Of a DNA stretch of 64,000 nucleotides, positions 1 through 11,099 are shown piece after piece. Location: the NCBI GenBank assembly GCA_946807835.1, contig OX327684.1, positions 12,486,501 to 12,550,500 on the forward strand, read 5' to 3'. This DNA comes from Ailanthus altissimus (lineage: Eukaryota > Streptophyta > Magnoliopsida > Sapindales > Simaroubaceae). Every line of letters starts with the position of its first letter. The first letter of the stretch is position 1. Under the pieces are notes generated by a model. The model was not told where the DNA came from and searched no databases. It was given only the letters and a program-made list of their open reading frames with translations. The translations under genes and the position numbers were made by a program.

Positions 1-2445
1 ACCGTGCCTTTGGTTTATTAGAACGATACATAATGATGCATGTGGTCCAATGAATCACGCTGTAATGGGTGAGTTTTGATACTTTGTAACCTTATCGATG
101 ATTGGTCACGATATGGTTACGTGTTCCTTTTGAAACACAAGTCAGAAACCTTTGAAAAGTTCAAGGAATTCTGACTTAAATAGAGAAACAAACTAGCATG
201 TGCATTAAGTGCCTTCGATCAGATCAAGGTGGTGAGTACGTGAGCAGTGAATTTTTTGGATTATTTAAAGGAGAATAGGATTCTCGCTCAATATAGTCAT
301 CGAGGTACTCTGCAGCATAATGATATTTCAGAGAGGAGGAATTAGACTTTATTGGATATGGTTTGATCGATGATGAGCTTTACTAATCTTTCAAAATACC
401 TGTGGGAGTATGCTCTAGAAACTGCTACTCATATTCTGAACAAAGTTCCATCTAAAATAGTTCATACTACTCAACATGAGATGTTGAAGGGTAGGAAATC
501 AATTTTTAAGTATTTTAAGATTTGGGGTTGTCTTGCTTACGTAATAGTTATGCAATAGGATAAACTTACACACATGGGGTACAAGTACAAGTTCATTGGG
601 TATCCCAAGAATTCAATAGGATACTAATTCTATGATCCAAAGGAACGAAATATGTTCATTGCTCAGAATGCCACTTTTCTTGAGAAATAGTTTTTAGAGG
701 ATCGTGGGGATTGTAGAAAGATTATACTTGATGAAATCAATCAAGAACCTGATAAACTGTAGATGAATACTCAAGTTTAAGTGAGCAGTGTACCTTTAAT
801 ACACCCTTCACGTAGGTCTGAAAGGATGTCCAGGCCACCTGTTAGGTATGGTCAGAGGCCTGAAAGTGCACTTGGGGTTTCTTTGTTAAAAGGAAATAAT
901 CCTTTAACTTATAGGGAGGTGATGTTAGACATCGACTTGGGAAAGTAGCAAGATGCCATGAAATCCAAAATTGACTATATACATCAGAAGCAAGTCTGGA
1001 ACTTGGTACAGCTTCCTAGATGAATTGTTCCTATCAGTTGTAAATGAATTTATAAACGGAAGCATGGGCCCGATGGGAAGGTAGAGATCTTCAAGGCCTG
1101 AATGGTAGCAAAAGGTTATGTTTAGTAATCTGGGATCGACTATAAGGAGACCTTTGCACCGGTTGCGATGCTAAAGTCGTCGATTAGGATATTTTTGGCA
1201 CTTGTTGCATACTATGACTTTGAGATTTGACAGATGGATGTAAAAACGGCGTTCCTAAATAGATACCTCAAAGAAGAGATATTCATAGACTAACCTGAGA
1301 TTTTTACATCTAGCTAGACTGAAAAAGTTTATTTATTGACTTAAACAAGTCTCCCACAGCTAGAATCATCAGTTAAATGAGGTAATCAGAAAGTCTGGTT
1401 TCATCAAAAGTGAGAAAGAAGCTTGTGTGTATAGAAGGGTCAGTGGGAGCATGCTGGTCTTCTTTGTTCTCTATATGGATGACATACTGATCATTGAGAA
1501 TGATATTGGTATGTTACAATCCATGAAAAGCTATCTAAGTAAGAATTTCTCCATGAAAGATTTAGGAGAGGCTTCCTATATACTAGGTATAAACCTTTAT
1601 AGAGATAGAGCTAGAAAGCTAATAGGACACTCCCAGTCATCGTACATCGATAGCACATTAAAAAGGTACAATTTTACTAACTGTAAGATAGTTAATATAC
1701 CTTTTAGACATGATGTTCATCTTTCTAGGAAAATGTCTCTTCAAACGGAAGATGAAAGAATTAGAATGTCTAATATATCATATGCATCAACTATTGGCAG
1801 CTTGATGTATTCTATAATGTGCATGAGACCTGACATCAGTATGGCTGTAAATGTTGCAAGCCAATATCAGTTTGATCCAGGTGATAGCCATTGGATGGCG
1901 GTTAAACATATCTTGAAATACTTTAAGGGTATGAAGGATAAGTTTCTCATTTGTGGAGATAATGATATTCAAGTGACGATACACGGATTCAGACTTTGAG
2001 TATGATCTAGATGATAGAAAGTCTACATCTGGATATGTATTCACTCTCAATGGTGGCGCAGTGAGCTAGAAGAGCACCAAGTAAGGATTCACAGCTAACT
2101 CTACCATAGAGGCAGAGTACATTGCAGCTTCAGAAGCTGCAAAAGAAGCTATTTGGATTCAAAAGTTTGTCACAGAACTTGGAATAGTTCCAAGTTCATC
2201 AGATCCTCTCCCATTATTTTGCGAGAACAATAGGGTTATTGCACAAGCAAATGAGCCAAGAGTGCACCAGAAGTTTAAGCATATAGAGCAAAAATATCAC
2301 ATCATTAGAGAGATCTTGGCAATGGGAGATGTAATTATTTGTAGAATAGATTTTGTAAATAATCTAGTAGACCCACTTACCATAGACTTAACTAAAGGTG
2401 TTTGAGAAACACGTGGAGTCTATAGGTATTAGATACCACTGTGAT
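1..2445 (+). pseudogene. copia integrase/RT/RNase H remnant (element 1)
   Basis: Integrase remnants occupy about 1-560, with an open stretch at 370-558 resembling the copia core motif (...LNKVPSK...). The RT N-terminal part lies near 900-1400 and is broken by many stops. The central RT is open at 1427-1999. RNase H follows in another frame at about 1990-2440, readable as YIAASEAAKEAIW and ending before the LTR. Frameshifts and TAG/TGA stops, many explained by C-to-T or G-to-A changes, exclude function. In the family this polyprotein carries out cDNA synthesis and integration. Confidence 0.85.
1427..1999 (+). CDS. Reverse transcriptase fragment with YMDD box (element 1)
   Basis: A 190-residue open frame covers the palm and connection of a copia reverse transcriptase. 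The catalytic box reads LYMDDILII near residues 16-24. It is followed by the family-typical FSMKDLGEASYILGI, and then by SYASTIGSLMYSIMCMRPDI near residue 120. It is one of the longest open coding stretches in the window, but the start codon is internal to the domain and both sides continue in other frames. It is a relic, not a gene. Element 2 carries the homologous frame at 24728-25165 with YVDD. Confidence 0.85.
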   Translation: MYRRVSGSMLVFFVLYMDDILIIENDIGMLQSMKSYLSKNFSMKDLGEASYILGINLYRDRARKLIGHSQSSYIDSTLKRYNFTNCKIVNIPFRHDVHLSRKMSLQTEDERIRMSNISYASTIGSLMYSIMCMRPDISMAVNVASQYQFDPGDSHWMAVKHILKYFKGMKDKFLICGDNDIQVTIHGFRL

Positions 2446-4004
2446 TGGCATTAGGGCAAGTGAGATCTTGTTAGGGTTGTGCCTATGTGCCATCCTAGTT
2501 TTGTATAAATATTTAATATCTATACAGAGTATATTTTGTTATATCACTAATTACTTTTTAATAATATGGTTCAATGCTTGTTACGCTACAGACTCTGTAT
2601 TATCTAAAGGAGTTCAGATAAGGTCTAAAGGAGTTCAGACTAATACTAAGAGTTAGCAAATATTCTAAGAGTTAAAACATTGTCTGTAACGGGACAAAGA
2701 CCTTAGAATATGCTTATAATGATATAGTTGCAAGAGTTGCAATGAGTTGTTAGGATGTGTCATTATGCAAGCATGTTCTTATATATTGTTTTTGATCTAT
2801 TTCTACTGACGCAGGTCTGTTGGTAGATCCCATGAATTCACATAGATCAGTGTATGTCTATATTTGTTGGGTACAAATGGTCGTTCCTAGCTAACTATCT
2901 TGGAGGTTGTGTAGGCATACGGGTATTCAATTAGAACTGAGTACTGAATAGATTCATAAGGACCCAAATAGACATCCTATGTTGTCGTCAATGGTAGGTC
3001 CTATCGAGTTGAGTAATATATGTGGTCCTCTGACCTGAGAACCACGGTGGGCTTGTGAGTGATCCACCTTACTTTAGTTCCACGCATGTCAGAGACCTTT
3101 CATAGTCTGACCGCTGAGTGTCGCTGGTATGGTGCGATGCTCATAAAGTCCGGTATGTACAGATATGGGATTCATCAGCTCACATAAGGAGTGATATATC
3201 TAGATGCTCCAAGATAGTATCTCAAGAAATTCTTATGGCCATAAATAGTTTACCGAGGAAATGAGTTTTCACAGGGCTGAACAATATGAAAAAGAGTTTA
3301 CTTATGTTATTTAGTGAGATACCATTTTTGTGATAGGTTTATGGATAAGAACATGGAGATTTGACGGTATTGATCTATGTCCCCACACATCCAAGATATA
3401 TATGATAGAAGGACTATACGTATGTAGTGTAACCTCAACTTGTATAGTTCAACGCGCTGATTGGTAATATCCGTGACATGTGTGTGGGGCATTGCTCATG
3501 GACTTATAGAATAGTTCCATTTGACGAGTCGGGCGTGGACCTAGCGAGTTCCACAATATGGAGTTTACTCGTTGTGTACTATGGCAGAGTACTGGATTAA
3601 ATTGTTTAATCTAGTAATATCTAGTACTACCAAGGGAATGCGTTCGTGTCCGTGTTTAAGCGTTAAATACAATAATTGGTTAATAATTATTATTCACTAA
3701 TTGTATAATGACGCGTGACGCATTGTGAACCTTCAGTTGAGTTTATCCAAGTGTGGGATTTTGTGGAACTCGTTAAGGGATATACTTGGTAACTATCCAT
3801 GAGAGCAAAATAATTATTTCACACTATGATTATTTAATTATTAAACAATCATAATATTTCATTTAAATATATTATTATATAATATTATATTAATTAATAA
3901 TATTATATATTTTATTTTATGATGGTTGTCATGCATATTAATATATTTCATATTTTTTATTATTATTATTGCCTTTTATGTCTAATTATCTTTATTTTAT
4001 TAAA

Positions 4005-4067
4005 TATTATTATTATTATTATTATGAGATATATATGTGTGAGAAACGAGAAAGAGAGAGAGAGAGA
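4005..4067. repeat. ATT and GA microsatellites in LTR
   Basis: An (ATT)n run near 4005-4024 and a (GA)n run near 4050-4067 lie in the AT-rich part of the element 1 LTR. The matching part of the element 2 LTRs lacks the long GA run, so the expansion is private to this copy. Confidence 0.7.
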
Positions 4068-4175
4068 ATTGCAATTGTACTGGTCATTTGGAGAGATTAA
4101 GGGTTAGTCCCGTGTTGGAGTAAAGGAGCTACTGTTCTAGCTTGCCAAGCCTACCAAGTTGGTGACTAGAGCTGC

Positions 4176-5532
4176 TGTTGTGTGTTTTCTATAACACAAA
4201 TTAGCGCAAGTGCACGTTGTCGCAACAAGTAATATATGATGAGAAAAGTGTCGATCCCACAGAGAATGATTTATCTTTTCTAGTTTAAGTACCGAAATGG
4301 TGTCTTTCTACTATTATCCAGAAAATGATTTAATGTATGATGATTAAACTACTCAAGTAAAAGAACAACTTAATTATGCTAAGTGATAAACTAAATTACC
4401 AAAAAATTATATTCAATATGAGAAATCCTAGGATTACAAACTATCCCCCATTATGCAAATAAATTCAGCAGAATCTCTTTGATGTTTATTGGTTCTCAAC
4501 TTGATATATTAACCAAAACACTCAACACATCACAAGCCTCTTTTGCAGGTCAAGTGAATCTATTCCATCCAATCAAATATCTATATGTCTATGATAAATA
4601 AATTGAACAAAATTCATTAAGCACAAGTTTTATGAGCCATACATGCCTTATGAGTATATGTCTATCTCATATGAAACTCAAGTGTACTACACTATGATCA
4701 TGCATCAATATGCTTAAGACTAAATACCTAAATGCCTTTGTCAAGTTTATTTAAGCATTTCTAGATCAATTTAACCACTGGCCAAGTAATGAAATAGCAT
4801 TAAGCACAAGCACAATGAATATATCAAAAGCTGAATTAATACCATAAAAGAGAGAACTAAAATCAATCACATAATGAGTTCAAGGATGTAATCCTAGATG
4901 AACGAAATTAGCTCATCATTAAACTACACAATCTTGAAGCTAATTCCATCAATACATGTAAACTAAACATCTTACAACAAGTAAAGAATCAAAGCAAAGA
5001 AGACATCCCTGTCAAATGCCTTTGTTGTTGAAGCTTGCTTCCCTCCTCTTTGATTTCTTCAAACTTAGAAGTTAAGTGTTTCTTTGTGTTTCCAGCTGCT
5101 GTCCCAGCTGGAGTCTTCTCTCAAAATGTAAGTTTTGAGCAAATAAATAGGTAAGAGCACGGAATTAGGGCGCATTTTGGGCTGCTTTTGGGTTTCCTGA
5201 TTTTCAGGAACCTGTCACAATTTGTTGTCCAGGTCCCGGCGCCGCGGCGCTCACTTTCTGCAATCGGCGCCGCGGCGCTGAAATCCAGTGCTGCGGCGCT
5301 GCACTGTTGCTACAGTGGTACTGTAGCAACAGTGCCACTGTAGCAAACAGTGCCTCCATTCGTATTTTTATCTCTAATGCTCCCCTTTGCGTCCGTTTTC
5401 CGGTATTTTTGCTCCGATAATGCTTCAACCTATAAAACAACATTAATATGCATAAATAGCCAAATTATTGAGATAAATTGAACAAATATCAAGTTAGGAA
5501 GATAAAATAGTTTATACAATTACGCCTTATCA
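4176..5532 (-). mobile_element. Solo LTR, Ty3/gypsy type (minus orientation)
   Basis: Bounded by a perfect 5-bp duplication GCTGC (4171-4175 and 5533-5537), with TG at the left edge and CA at the right. Read on the minus strand it starts TGATAAGGCGTAATTG and ends with a block (CTGTGGGATCGACAC...TATTACTTG) resembling the 3' ends of the solo LTRs at 17614 and 53728, so it is a related family of 1357 bp. It contains two copies of GGCGCCGCGGCGCT (5238-5251, 5266-5279) and a decayed third (5287-5300). These lie upstream, on the minus strand, of a TATA-like CTATTTATT near 5140-5153. Assignment to the Tat/Athila-like gypsy group is inferred from the 3' end motif only. Confidence 0.85.
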
Positions 5533-5676
5533 GCTGCCTAAGAGTGAGACTTCGGATGGACTCCCTATATATATGTGTAAAACGTTACACATTTTGGTGA
5601 TTTCTCAACTTTACTTTTGATATATTAATTTGATTAATATATGTTTTTGTGTTGATTGTATGATTTAAATACTCTG

Positions 5677-6350
5677 CTACTGCAAATATGTATGAGATAC
5701 GTATTTTATACAATGAACTCTGTTACACATGCATACATCAATGTATATTTGATCCCAACAAATACATCCTTGCTCATTTATATGGTTTGAATATAGGAAA
5801 GAAAGCATGGAAGAAGGCTTATTGTTGATGAAATCGGACTTGTTTTTACTAACAAGATCATGATCAAGTAATGACAATCTATACAACTCTTTATCAACAA
5901 TTGCCTTTAACATTTCTTTGCTATATTCAGATTCTTGTTCAAGTAATATTTGTTAAGAAATTAATAATTAAAGAATTGTTAGAGGTTAATTTTGAAATGC
6001 TAATCAAGTTTTTAGTAATATATGCCACACAAAGCACGTGGTTTAGGAAAATTCTTCTATCATCTAAAGCATTATAAAAAAAGGAAGAACCAATATGTGT
6101 AATTTAAAGGCCTTTACCATTTTCAATAATCAAAGATTTAGTACTTGCATAGTCTTCTTTATCAGCAAAGATGTTTTAATCATTTGTAAGGTGGTGAGTG
6201 TTCCCACTATTAAGGTACCAACCTTGATCTGTAACTCTTTCTGGTGTTGCTATATAGCCTGTCTTATTGAATTGCCTAGGATTCTACTGGTTTCCACCAT
6301 TGAAACCTACTTTGTTGAATGCATTCTGTCCATAATTCAAAAAATTTAAC
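5677..6350 (-). pseudogene. copia protease and gag-pre-integrase remnant (element F)
   Basis: The protease site is recognisable near 6200-6225 on the minus strand as GWYLNSGNT. The copia consensus is WYLDSGAT, so the catalytic aspartate has changed to asparagine. The gag-pre-integrase segment ends in the frame near 5770-5913 (LYRLSLLDHDLVSKNK). The last codons of that frame, below 5761, belong to the LTR of element 1 and are an insertion artefact. Many stops lie between the two pieces. Confidence 0.7.
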
Positions 6351-6352
6351 CT

Positions 6353-6979
6353 TTATATATTTTGAAACTGAATTCCATAATGCTGGAATTGTGGCACAAA
6401 ACTTCTATTGAATCTATTATTACATTCTGATGCTAAATGTCCAATTTTGTATATAAATTTGTTAAACACTCTTCCTTTTCCATCATATCCATTTTGATTA
6501 TTATTAAGCCTATGTCTATTTTTGACATTAATGCCACATTGAGAATTTCTAGCAAAACCTTTACCATACATAAAATTTCCGCCTCTTGCAAAGCCTCTAC
6601 CATTCGGGCTATAATTTGCATAAATATTATTCATCGCTCTATCATTCTTTACACCAAACTTCTTCTAGTTTACTTTAGATTAAGCAAGATTAGCCTCAAT
6701 TCTCATGTTAAAAGCTCTCTACTCCATCATACTTTCTTGTATCAACATTAATGACATCACTTCAATGAAGTCTATTAAACCTAGCCTATTTTGAACATGT
6801 ATGATTACTGGATCATAGTTTTTATCTAATACATTCAAAATATGCATAATCAAATCATGCTTAGTAACTGGACTACCATCAATAGCTAGGCTATCAGCTA
6901 ATCCCTTGAATTTCATAAAATAGTCAATTATTAACAGAAAGCCATTAGAAACATGTGCAAGTTGAACTCTAATAGTCAT
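6353..6979 (-). pseudogene. copia gag remnant (element F)
   Basis: The stretch 6719-6979 matches the plant copia gag (UBN2-type) core. Landmarks are the FKGLADSLA segment, HDLIMHILNVLDKNYDPV and EVMSLMLIQE. The stretch 6353-6634 continues with a glycine-, arginine- and asparagine-rich tail and a zinc-knuckle relic GHLASEC. In that knuckle the first two cysteines of CX2CX4HX4C are lost. Gag forms the particle that packages the element RNA. The two open stretches are separated by stops near 6660-6720. Confidence 0.8.
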
Positions 6980-7400
6980 AGTTAAAGATTTAGACTTATT
7001 ACTAAATTGTTAATTTACTTTTCACTAAAGCTCAAATCAAATCTTGCATCCAAGCATAAAACTTAATACTATTTATGTAATTAATGTTTGAAGCCATCCG
7101 AAAAGGATTTGGTCTTGTCTTTTTCTAATTCACATAAGCTGGATTAGCTCTTAATTTGAAGAATATGAAGTTATACTCGAATTAGCTTGATCTAGATACT
7201 AAAGTGGTCTTTTTACTGATTCATCAATGTAGCCTTCAAGTCTATGGCCATTAATTATAGTATGTGTTTGTGATTTTCACAAAAGAAAGTTTGTTTAATC
7301 AAGCTTGATCTGAGCAAGAAAGACAAAACTTGAAGGTGAATGTCATTAGTGTCTTTGAGGATGAGGCTGAATTTTCCATTTGCTTAGCTTTGATACCAAG

Positions 7401-7666
7401 TTAAAACTTAAAGTTGGAAGTTGTTTGATTCTTGAGAAAATTTGAAGGAAAAGATTTTGGAAACTGTTGAAGATTAAAATAAGATTTTGATTTTATTAAT
7501 GAGTTTTTCAATAACGAAAGATTACAAATGATGGCAATATATACAAGAGTAGTTAAGAAAACAAAGAAGCTAACTATAAAAAATAGTTATAACAAACTCT
7601 AAAATTGGTAGGAATAGAGAAATTTAAAATAGCTGCAAGAACATCAGCTTAATTTACACCCTTACA
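7401..7666 (-). repeat. 5' LTR and primer binding site of element F
   Basis: On the minus strand the LTR begins TGTAAGGGTGTAAATTAAGC at 7666 and ends near 7401, beside the primer site CTTGGTATCAAAGCT (plus strand 7387-7400 reads AGCTTTGATACCAA). This matches the plant initiator tRNA-Met site TGGTATCAGAGC with one change. At about 265 bp it is the shortest LTR here. The exact inner edge is uncertain because the usual CA end is not clear. Confidence 0.7.
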
Positions 7667-8319
7667 GTTCTTAACCATTTGATTCAATATCATCATCATA
7701 ATCACTAGCAACTTTGATGTCTCTAATAATGGCAATATCTTAATGTTAACGATGTGAAAAATATGAATGCATAGGCTTATTAGAATATTCTTTGGCATAT
7801 TTTCCCATCTTATATATACATCATAGATCTCCGCCCAGTTGACGTGGGCGGAGATCTAGGCCAAGTTCGCGATTTATAAGGTACGTACATCCTTATTTAG
7901 AAGGATAATATACCTTAGAATATGTGGTGGCATATTAGAATATTCTTTGGCATATTTTTTCATTTTATATATATATCATTAGATCATTGTATAACATCTA
8001 GATCTTGACCGTTGATTGTACAGAGCTAGTAGTATATAAAGGGTCTTACACTTAGTTCTATAAATCATTCTTAGTTTGTAATCTCTTTTAGTTATAATAA
8101 AGGGATTTTTTTTCTCAAACGCTTAGAGTGTGTATTTTTCATCTCTCTTTAGATGGTGTTTTCTAGGCTACTTAGCATGCAAAGCGTCTAAGGCTGCATG
8201 GTTCTAAAAAGGTTTGTGATACTTGTTAGCACTATAATGTGGGGCGAGTACTGCATGATAATACTATATGGAGTTGTTCTGCCAGTAATGGCATTGACAA
8301 TGTACAAATAGGATACTGA
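7667..8319. other. Non-coding stretch with promoter/LTR-like signals
   Basis: No coding region was recognised. A segment of about 55 bp (TTAGAATATTCTTTGGCATA...) occurs at 7776-7829 and again at 7932-7986. Between the copies is a strong hairpin (7824-7858). Downstream are a TATA-like TATATAAAGG near 8033-8042, a CTATAAATC near 8060 and AATAAA near 8096. The start resembles copia LTRs that begin TGTTAGAATATTC, so this may be an old LTR. No second copy or TSD was found, and a host promoter is also possible. Confidence 0.4.
7824..7858. other. Perfect 14-bp-arm hairpin
   Basis: The arms TAGATCTCCGCCCA (7824-7837) and TGGGCGGAGATCTA (7845-7858) are exact reverse complements around the 7-nt loop GTTGACG. 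It is GC-rich inside a strongly AT-rich surround. The junction contains TTGACGTGGG, resembling plant W-box (TTGAC) and ACGT-core sites. Function is unknown. Confidence 0.8.
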
Positions 8320-8576
8320 TTGAAAGGCATTACCAATAGCAAAGTCTGTAAGTTTTGGGGTAGGCCTATTTGCCTATGGTATTGTGGTAGAGCAAGTCTT
8401 GCAGAATGTTTTGGCATGGCACCCATAAAAAGAATAAATCAAAGCATTGCTCAATGTATTTGTCTGATATCAAATAGTAAAGTTATTTATGATTTGTCAC
8501 ATAGGAATAATTCAGATTCATTTGGTTTTCTTGGAAGTTCAAAGTTTAATGTGTTTGAACGTAATAGTAAAGATGT
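8320..8576 (+). pseudogene. Unknown ORF disrupted by element A
   Basis: An open frame starts after a TGA at 8317-8319 and runs to the left TSD of element A at 8576. If the insertion and one TSD copy are ignored, the frame continues from 14118 for 11 more codons to a TAG at 14149-14151. That gives about 96 residues in all. The encoded sequence is not recognised. It includes SDSFGFLGSSKFNVFERNSK shortly before the break. It may be a decayed exon or chance. The opposite strand also has an open frame (8232-8426), which weakens any coding claim. Confidence 0.3.
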
Positions 8577-9257
8577 TGTTAGGGTAAAAGCTCTTACACA
8601 TATAAGTATAATAATACAGTAAACAAAACAAAATAGAATTGAGAAAGGAATTAGAAGAAAATACACACAACAATTTACGTGGTTCAACAATTGCCTGCAT
8701 CCACAATAGATTTAGATCTTGCTTCTTATTATTGAATCACAAAGCACTCACAAAGTATGATTTTACAAGTATCACAAAACTTACAAAGAATTTTCTGCCT
8801 CTAGAAGAGATTACAATAATTGTTCTCTCAATTACTTTCTTTTGGTGTCTATGTTATGATGATATTTTTCAAGCTAAAATAAGGCCCTTATATAACATAT
8901 ATACATCCTAAGTTAATCATAGTCGAAGTTGGAATAAAATAGGGTGTTTAAGATAACTTGAGAATTCTAAATTAGTGTTTAGTCACATTAGCAACGTGGA
9001 GCTAGCTCTTGGGTGCTACAGTTTTTACTTCTAACACTGCAGTGCTATCATCTGAGTCATGCGGCACTAGGATTTAGAGTTGGCATTGCGGCACTATACA
9101 GTGAGGCAGCAACGCCTTAGTCTACCTAGCACCGTGGCGCTCAGTCTGTTCTTCGTGCTTTTAAGTTCTTTGCGCCTCTACACCTTCTTCATATGTCTCT
9201 TACTCATTAGCTTGACTCTAACTCTTTTCAAAGGTGACTTTTAATAATCTTCTCACA
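8577..9257 (-). repeat. 3' LTR of element A
   Basis: It aligns with 13406-14112. On the minus strand it starts TGTGAGAAGATT at 9257 and ends CCCTAACA at 8577. A purine-rich stretch just inside (minus AAAGAGTGAGATT) fits a polypurine tract. A cluster of decayed GC palindromes lies at about 9005-9141, clearest as AGCACCGTGGCGCT at 9128-9141. It lies upstream of the minus-strand TATA-like TATATAAGGGCC near 8881-8892. Confidence 0.88.
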
Positions 9258-9279
9258 AATCTCACTCTTTATTCAGAAT

Positions 9280-11060
9280 CATCTACAAAGCTTTCAAGAT
9301 CTTTCATCTCTATATCACCGTCACCCTAATATAGCAGTGACTCTCGAGGGTAGTGGCTTATTCAACATATCAGCAGAGTTTTCAAATAATGCAATCTTTG
9401 TTAGACTAATCTCGCCACTTTGAATAATCTTTCTAATGAAATAGAGCTGCACATGAATGTGTTTTGACTTTTTATGAAACACTTGATGCTTATTTAGGTG
9501 TAAGGCATTTTAGCTATTATAATAAATACTAGTGTCCATATTCTTAATAACCATCATCTCTACGCAAATACCTTTTAACCACATGACTTCCTTTGTAGCT
9601 TCTCCCATAGCTATATACTCTGCTTCTATAATTGATAGTATCTCCACGTGCTGTAGAATTGACCTTCAACACACATTACACCTAAATATCGTAAATATAT
9701 ACCCAGTCAACTACCTTCTCTTTTTAAGGTCACCAGTATAATCTGAGTAGATATATCATCTTACCATTTCACCTTCATTCTTTTCCCTTTTTATACAACA
9801 ATCCTTGCTCCAAGTTCCCTTGAGATATCTCAAAATTCATTTGACTACAAGCCAATGATATTCCTCTGAATTTTCCATGTATCTATTTACAACAATAATC
9901 GCTTGTGTCATGTCCTATCTCGTTCAAACAATCGCATACATAATGCTTCCTATAACGCTAGCATATGGTACTTTACTCATCTGCAGTTTATTCTATTTGG
10001 AATTTGGCGACTATATTGCTGAAAGTTTGAAATACATGGCTAATTGAGTGAAGATAACTTTCGTATTAGATATACCGAATTTCTCAAATATCTTGAGTAT
10101 ATATATTTCTGTTATGAGAAAAAGATAACATCTTTTTTTTTTTTTCTTATAATATCCATACTCAAAATTCTCTTTACTGCTCCCAAATCCTTCATCTCAT
10201 ACTAGCCACTCAACCTCATTTTAAATTTATATATTTCTTCTATATCTTTACGTGTAATCAGTATATCATCCACATACAAAAGCAAATACATTCTCAACTC
10301 ACTACTCAGGTTCTTAAAGTATTAAAAACTATCATAGTTATTTTTGTTGAACCCATAAGTTATCATGAAGTCATTAAATCTATTATACCACTGCCTAGGA
10401 GATTGCTTCAATCCGTAAAATAACCTTTTCAATAAACAAGCATGCTTCTCCACATTGGATTCTTCAAACCCTTATGGTTGTGTTTTAATGTATATTTTCT
10501 CTTTTAGCTCTCTCTGTAGAAAAGTTATCTTTATATCTATTTGCTTTAGATGTAAATTAAGGTTCACTCACATTGCTAAAAAAATCATAATAGATGTGTG
10601 CTTGACTACTGGTAAGAATATCGTATGAAAGTCTATCCCTTACGTTGAGTGAAAGCTTGTGTCACTAGTCTAGCTTTAAAGCTTATAGGCTTTACTCCTG
10701 ATATCCCATCCTTAACCTTGTACACCAATTTGCACTTAACTATTTTCTTATTTTGAGGTCTTTTCTCCAATTTTTAGGTATTTGTCTTGAGAAGAAAACT
10801 AACCTTTTCTTCCCTGGCTTGCTACTATTTCCCACTATTCTAACTCTTTATAACCTCTTTATATGTCTTAGGCTCATCAAACTAAATAGTGAATAAAGAA
10901 TTATAGGCACGAGCAATTAAATTTGGTTGAGCATGCCTTAATGGTGGATTTATCGTTCTCCTTAACTTATCTATGGCTAATTAGTACTCTTTAAGTTCCA
11001 TCTCAGAAAAACCTAGTCTGACTTTGGGTGGACTTCGAGGAACTAACCAATGTCTTTTGT
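9280..11060 (-). pseudogene. copia RT and RNase H remnant (element A)
   Basis: The RT catalytic box reads LLLYVDDILIT on the minus strand, with YVDD encoded at 10265-10276, followed by YEMKDLGAVKRIL. The N-terminal RT part is readable at about 10480-11000. RNase H remnants lie at about 9290-9870 and include a CX-rich segment near YSTWRYY. Frameshifts occur every 100-200 bp. A poly-T run near 10133-10145 adds one. Confidence 0.8.
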
Positions 11061-11099
11061 TCAACTTCAAGGGTTAATTTACTGAAGTTTTGATTTAGG

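Larger units (their letters stand above)
1..5760 (+). mobile_element. Ty1/copia element 1, 3' part only
   Basis: The window opens inside the integrase region of a degenerate copia element. Integrase, reverse transcriptase and RNase H follow in copia order and run into a 3' LTR starting TGTTAGGG at 2469. The sequence is closely similar throughout to the matching part of element 2 (about 23300-27811), so the two are the same family. The LTR ends at 5760 (GATCCCAACA), where copia element F begins on the other strand, so element 1 inserted into F. The 5' half and 5' LTR lie outside the window, so no TSD can be checked. Confidence 0.9.
2469..5760 (+). repeat. 3' LTR of element 1, interrupted by a solo LTR
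   Basis: It begins TGTTAGGGTTGTGCCTATGT directly after the RNase H end and finishes TTGATCCCAACA. It aligns with both LTRs of element 2 over its length apart from the insertion at 4176-5532. Removing that insertion and one TSD leaves about 1930 bp, close to the 2037-2079 bp of related LTRs. Shared landmarks include a block repeating GAGTT near 2600-2670 and the AT-rich U3 stretch at 3800-4040. A short ATT repeat and a GA repeat lie at about 4005-4067. Confidence 0.85.
5761..7666 (-). mobile_element. Copia element F, 5' part, truncated by element 1
   Basis: On the minus strand this reads 5' LTR (7401-7666), primer binding site, gag, protease and gag-pre-integrase, and then stops at 5761 where element 1 begins. 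The missing integrase/RT part should lie on the far side of element 1, outside the window. The short LTR and gag sequence differ from all other copia families here. Confidence 0.85.

Noticed and set aside
5204..5443. 79-residue minus-strand ORF, Arg/Ala-rich
   Set aside because: It covers the GC-palindrome cluster of a solo LTR. The open frame is a result of base composition and matches no domain.
8232..8426. Minus-strand ORF opposite the 8320 frame
   Set aside because: No recognised domain. Both strands being open here suggests low stop density rather than coding. Kept only as a caution for the plus-strand frame.
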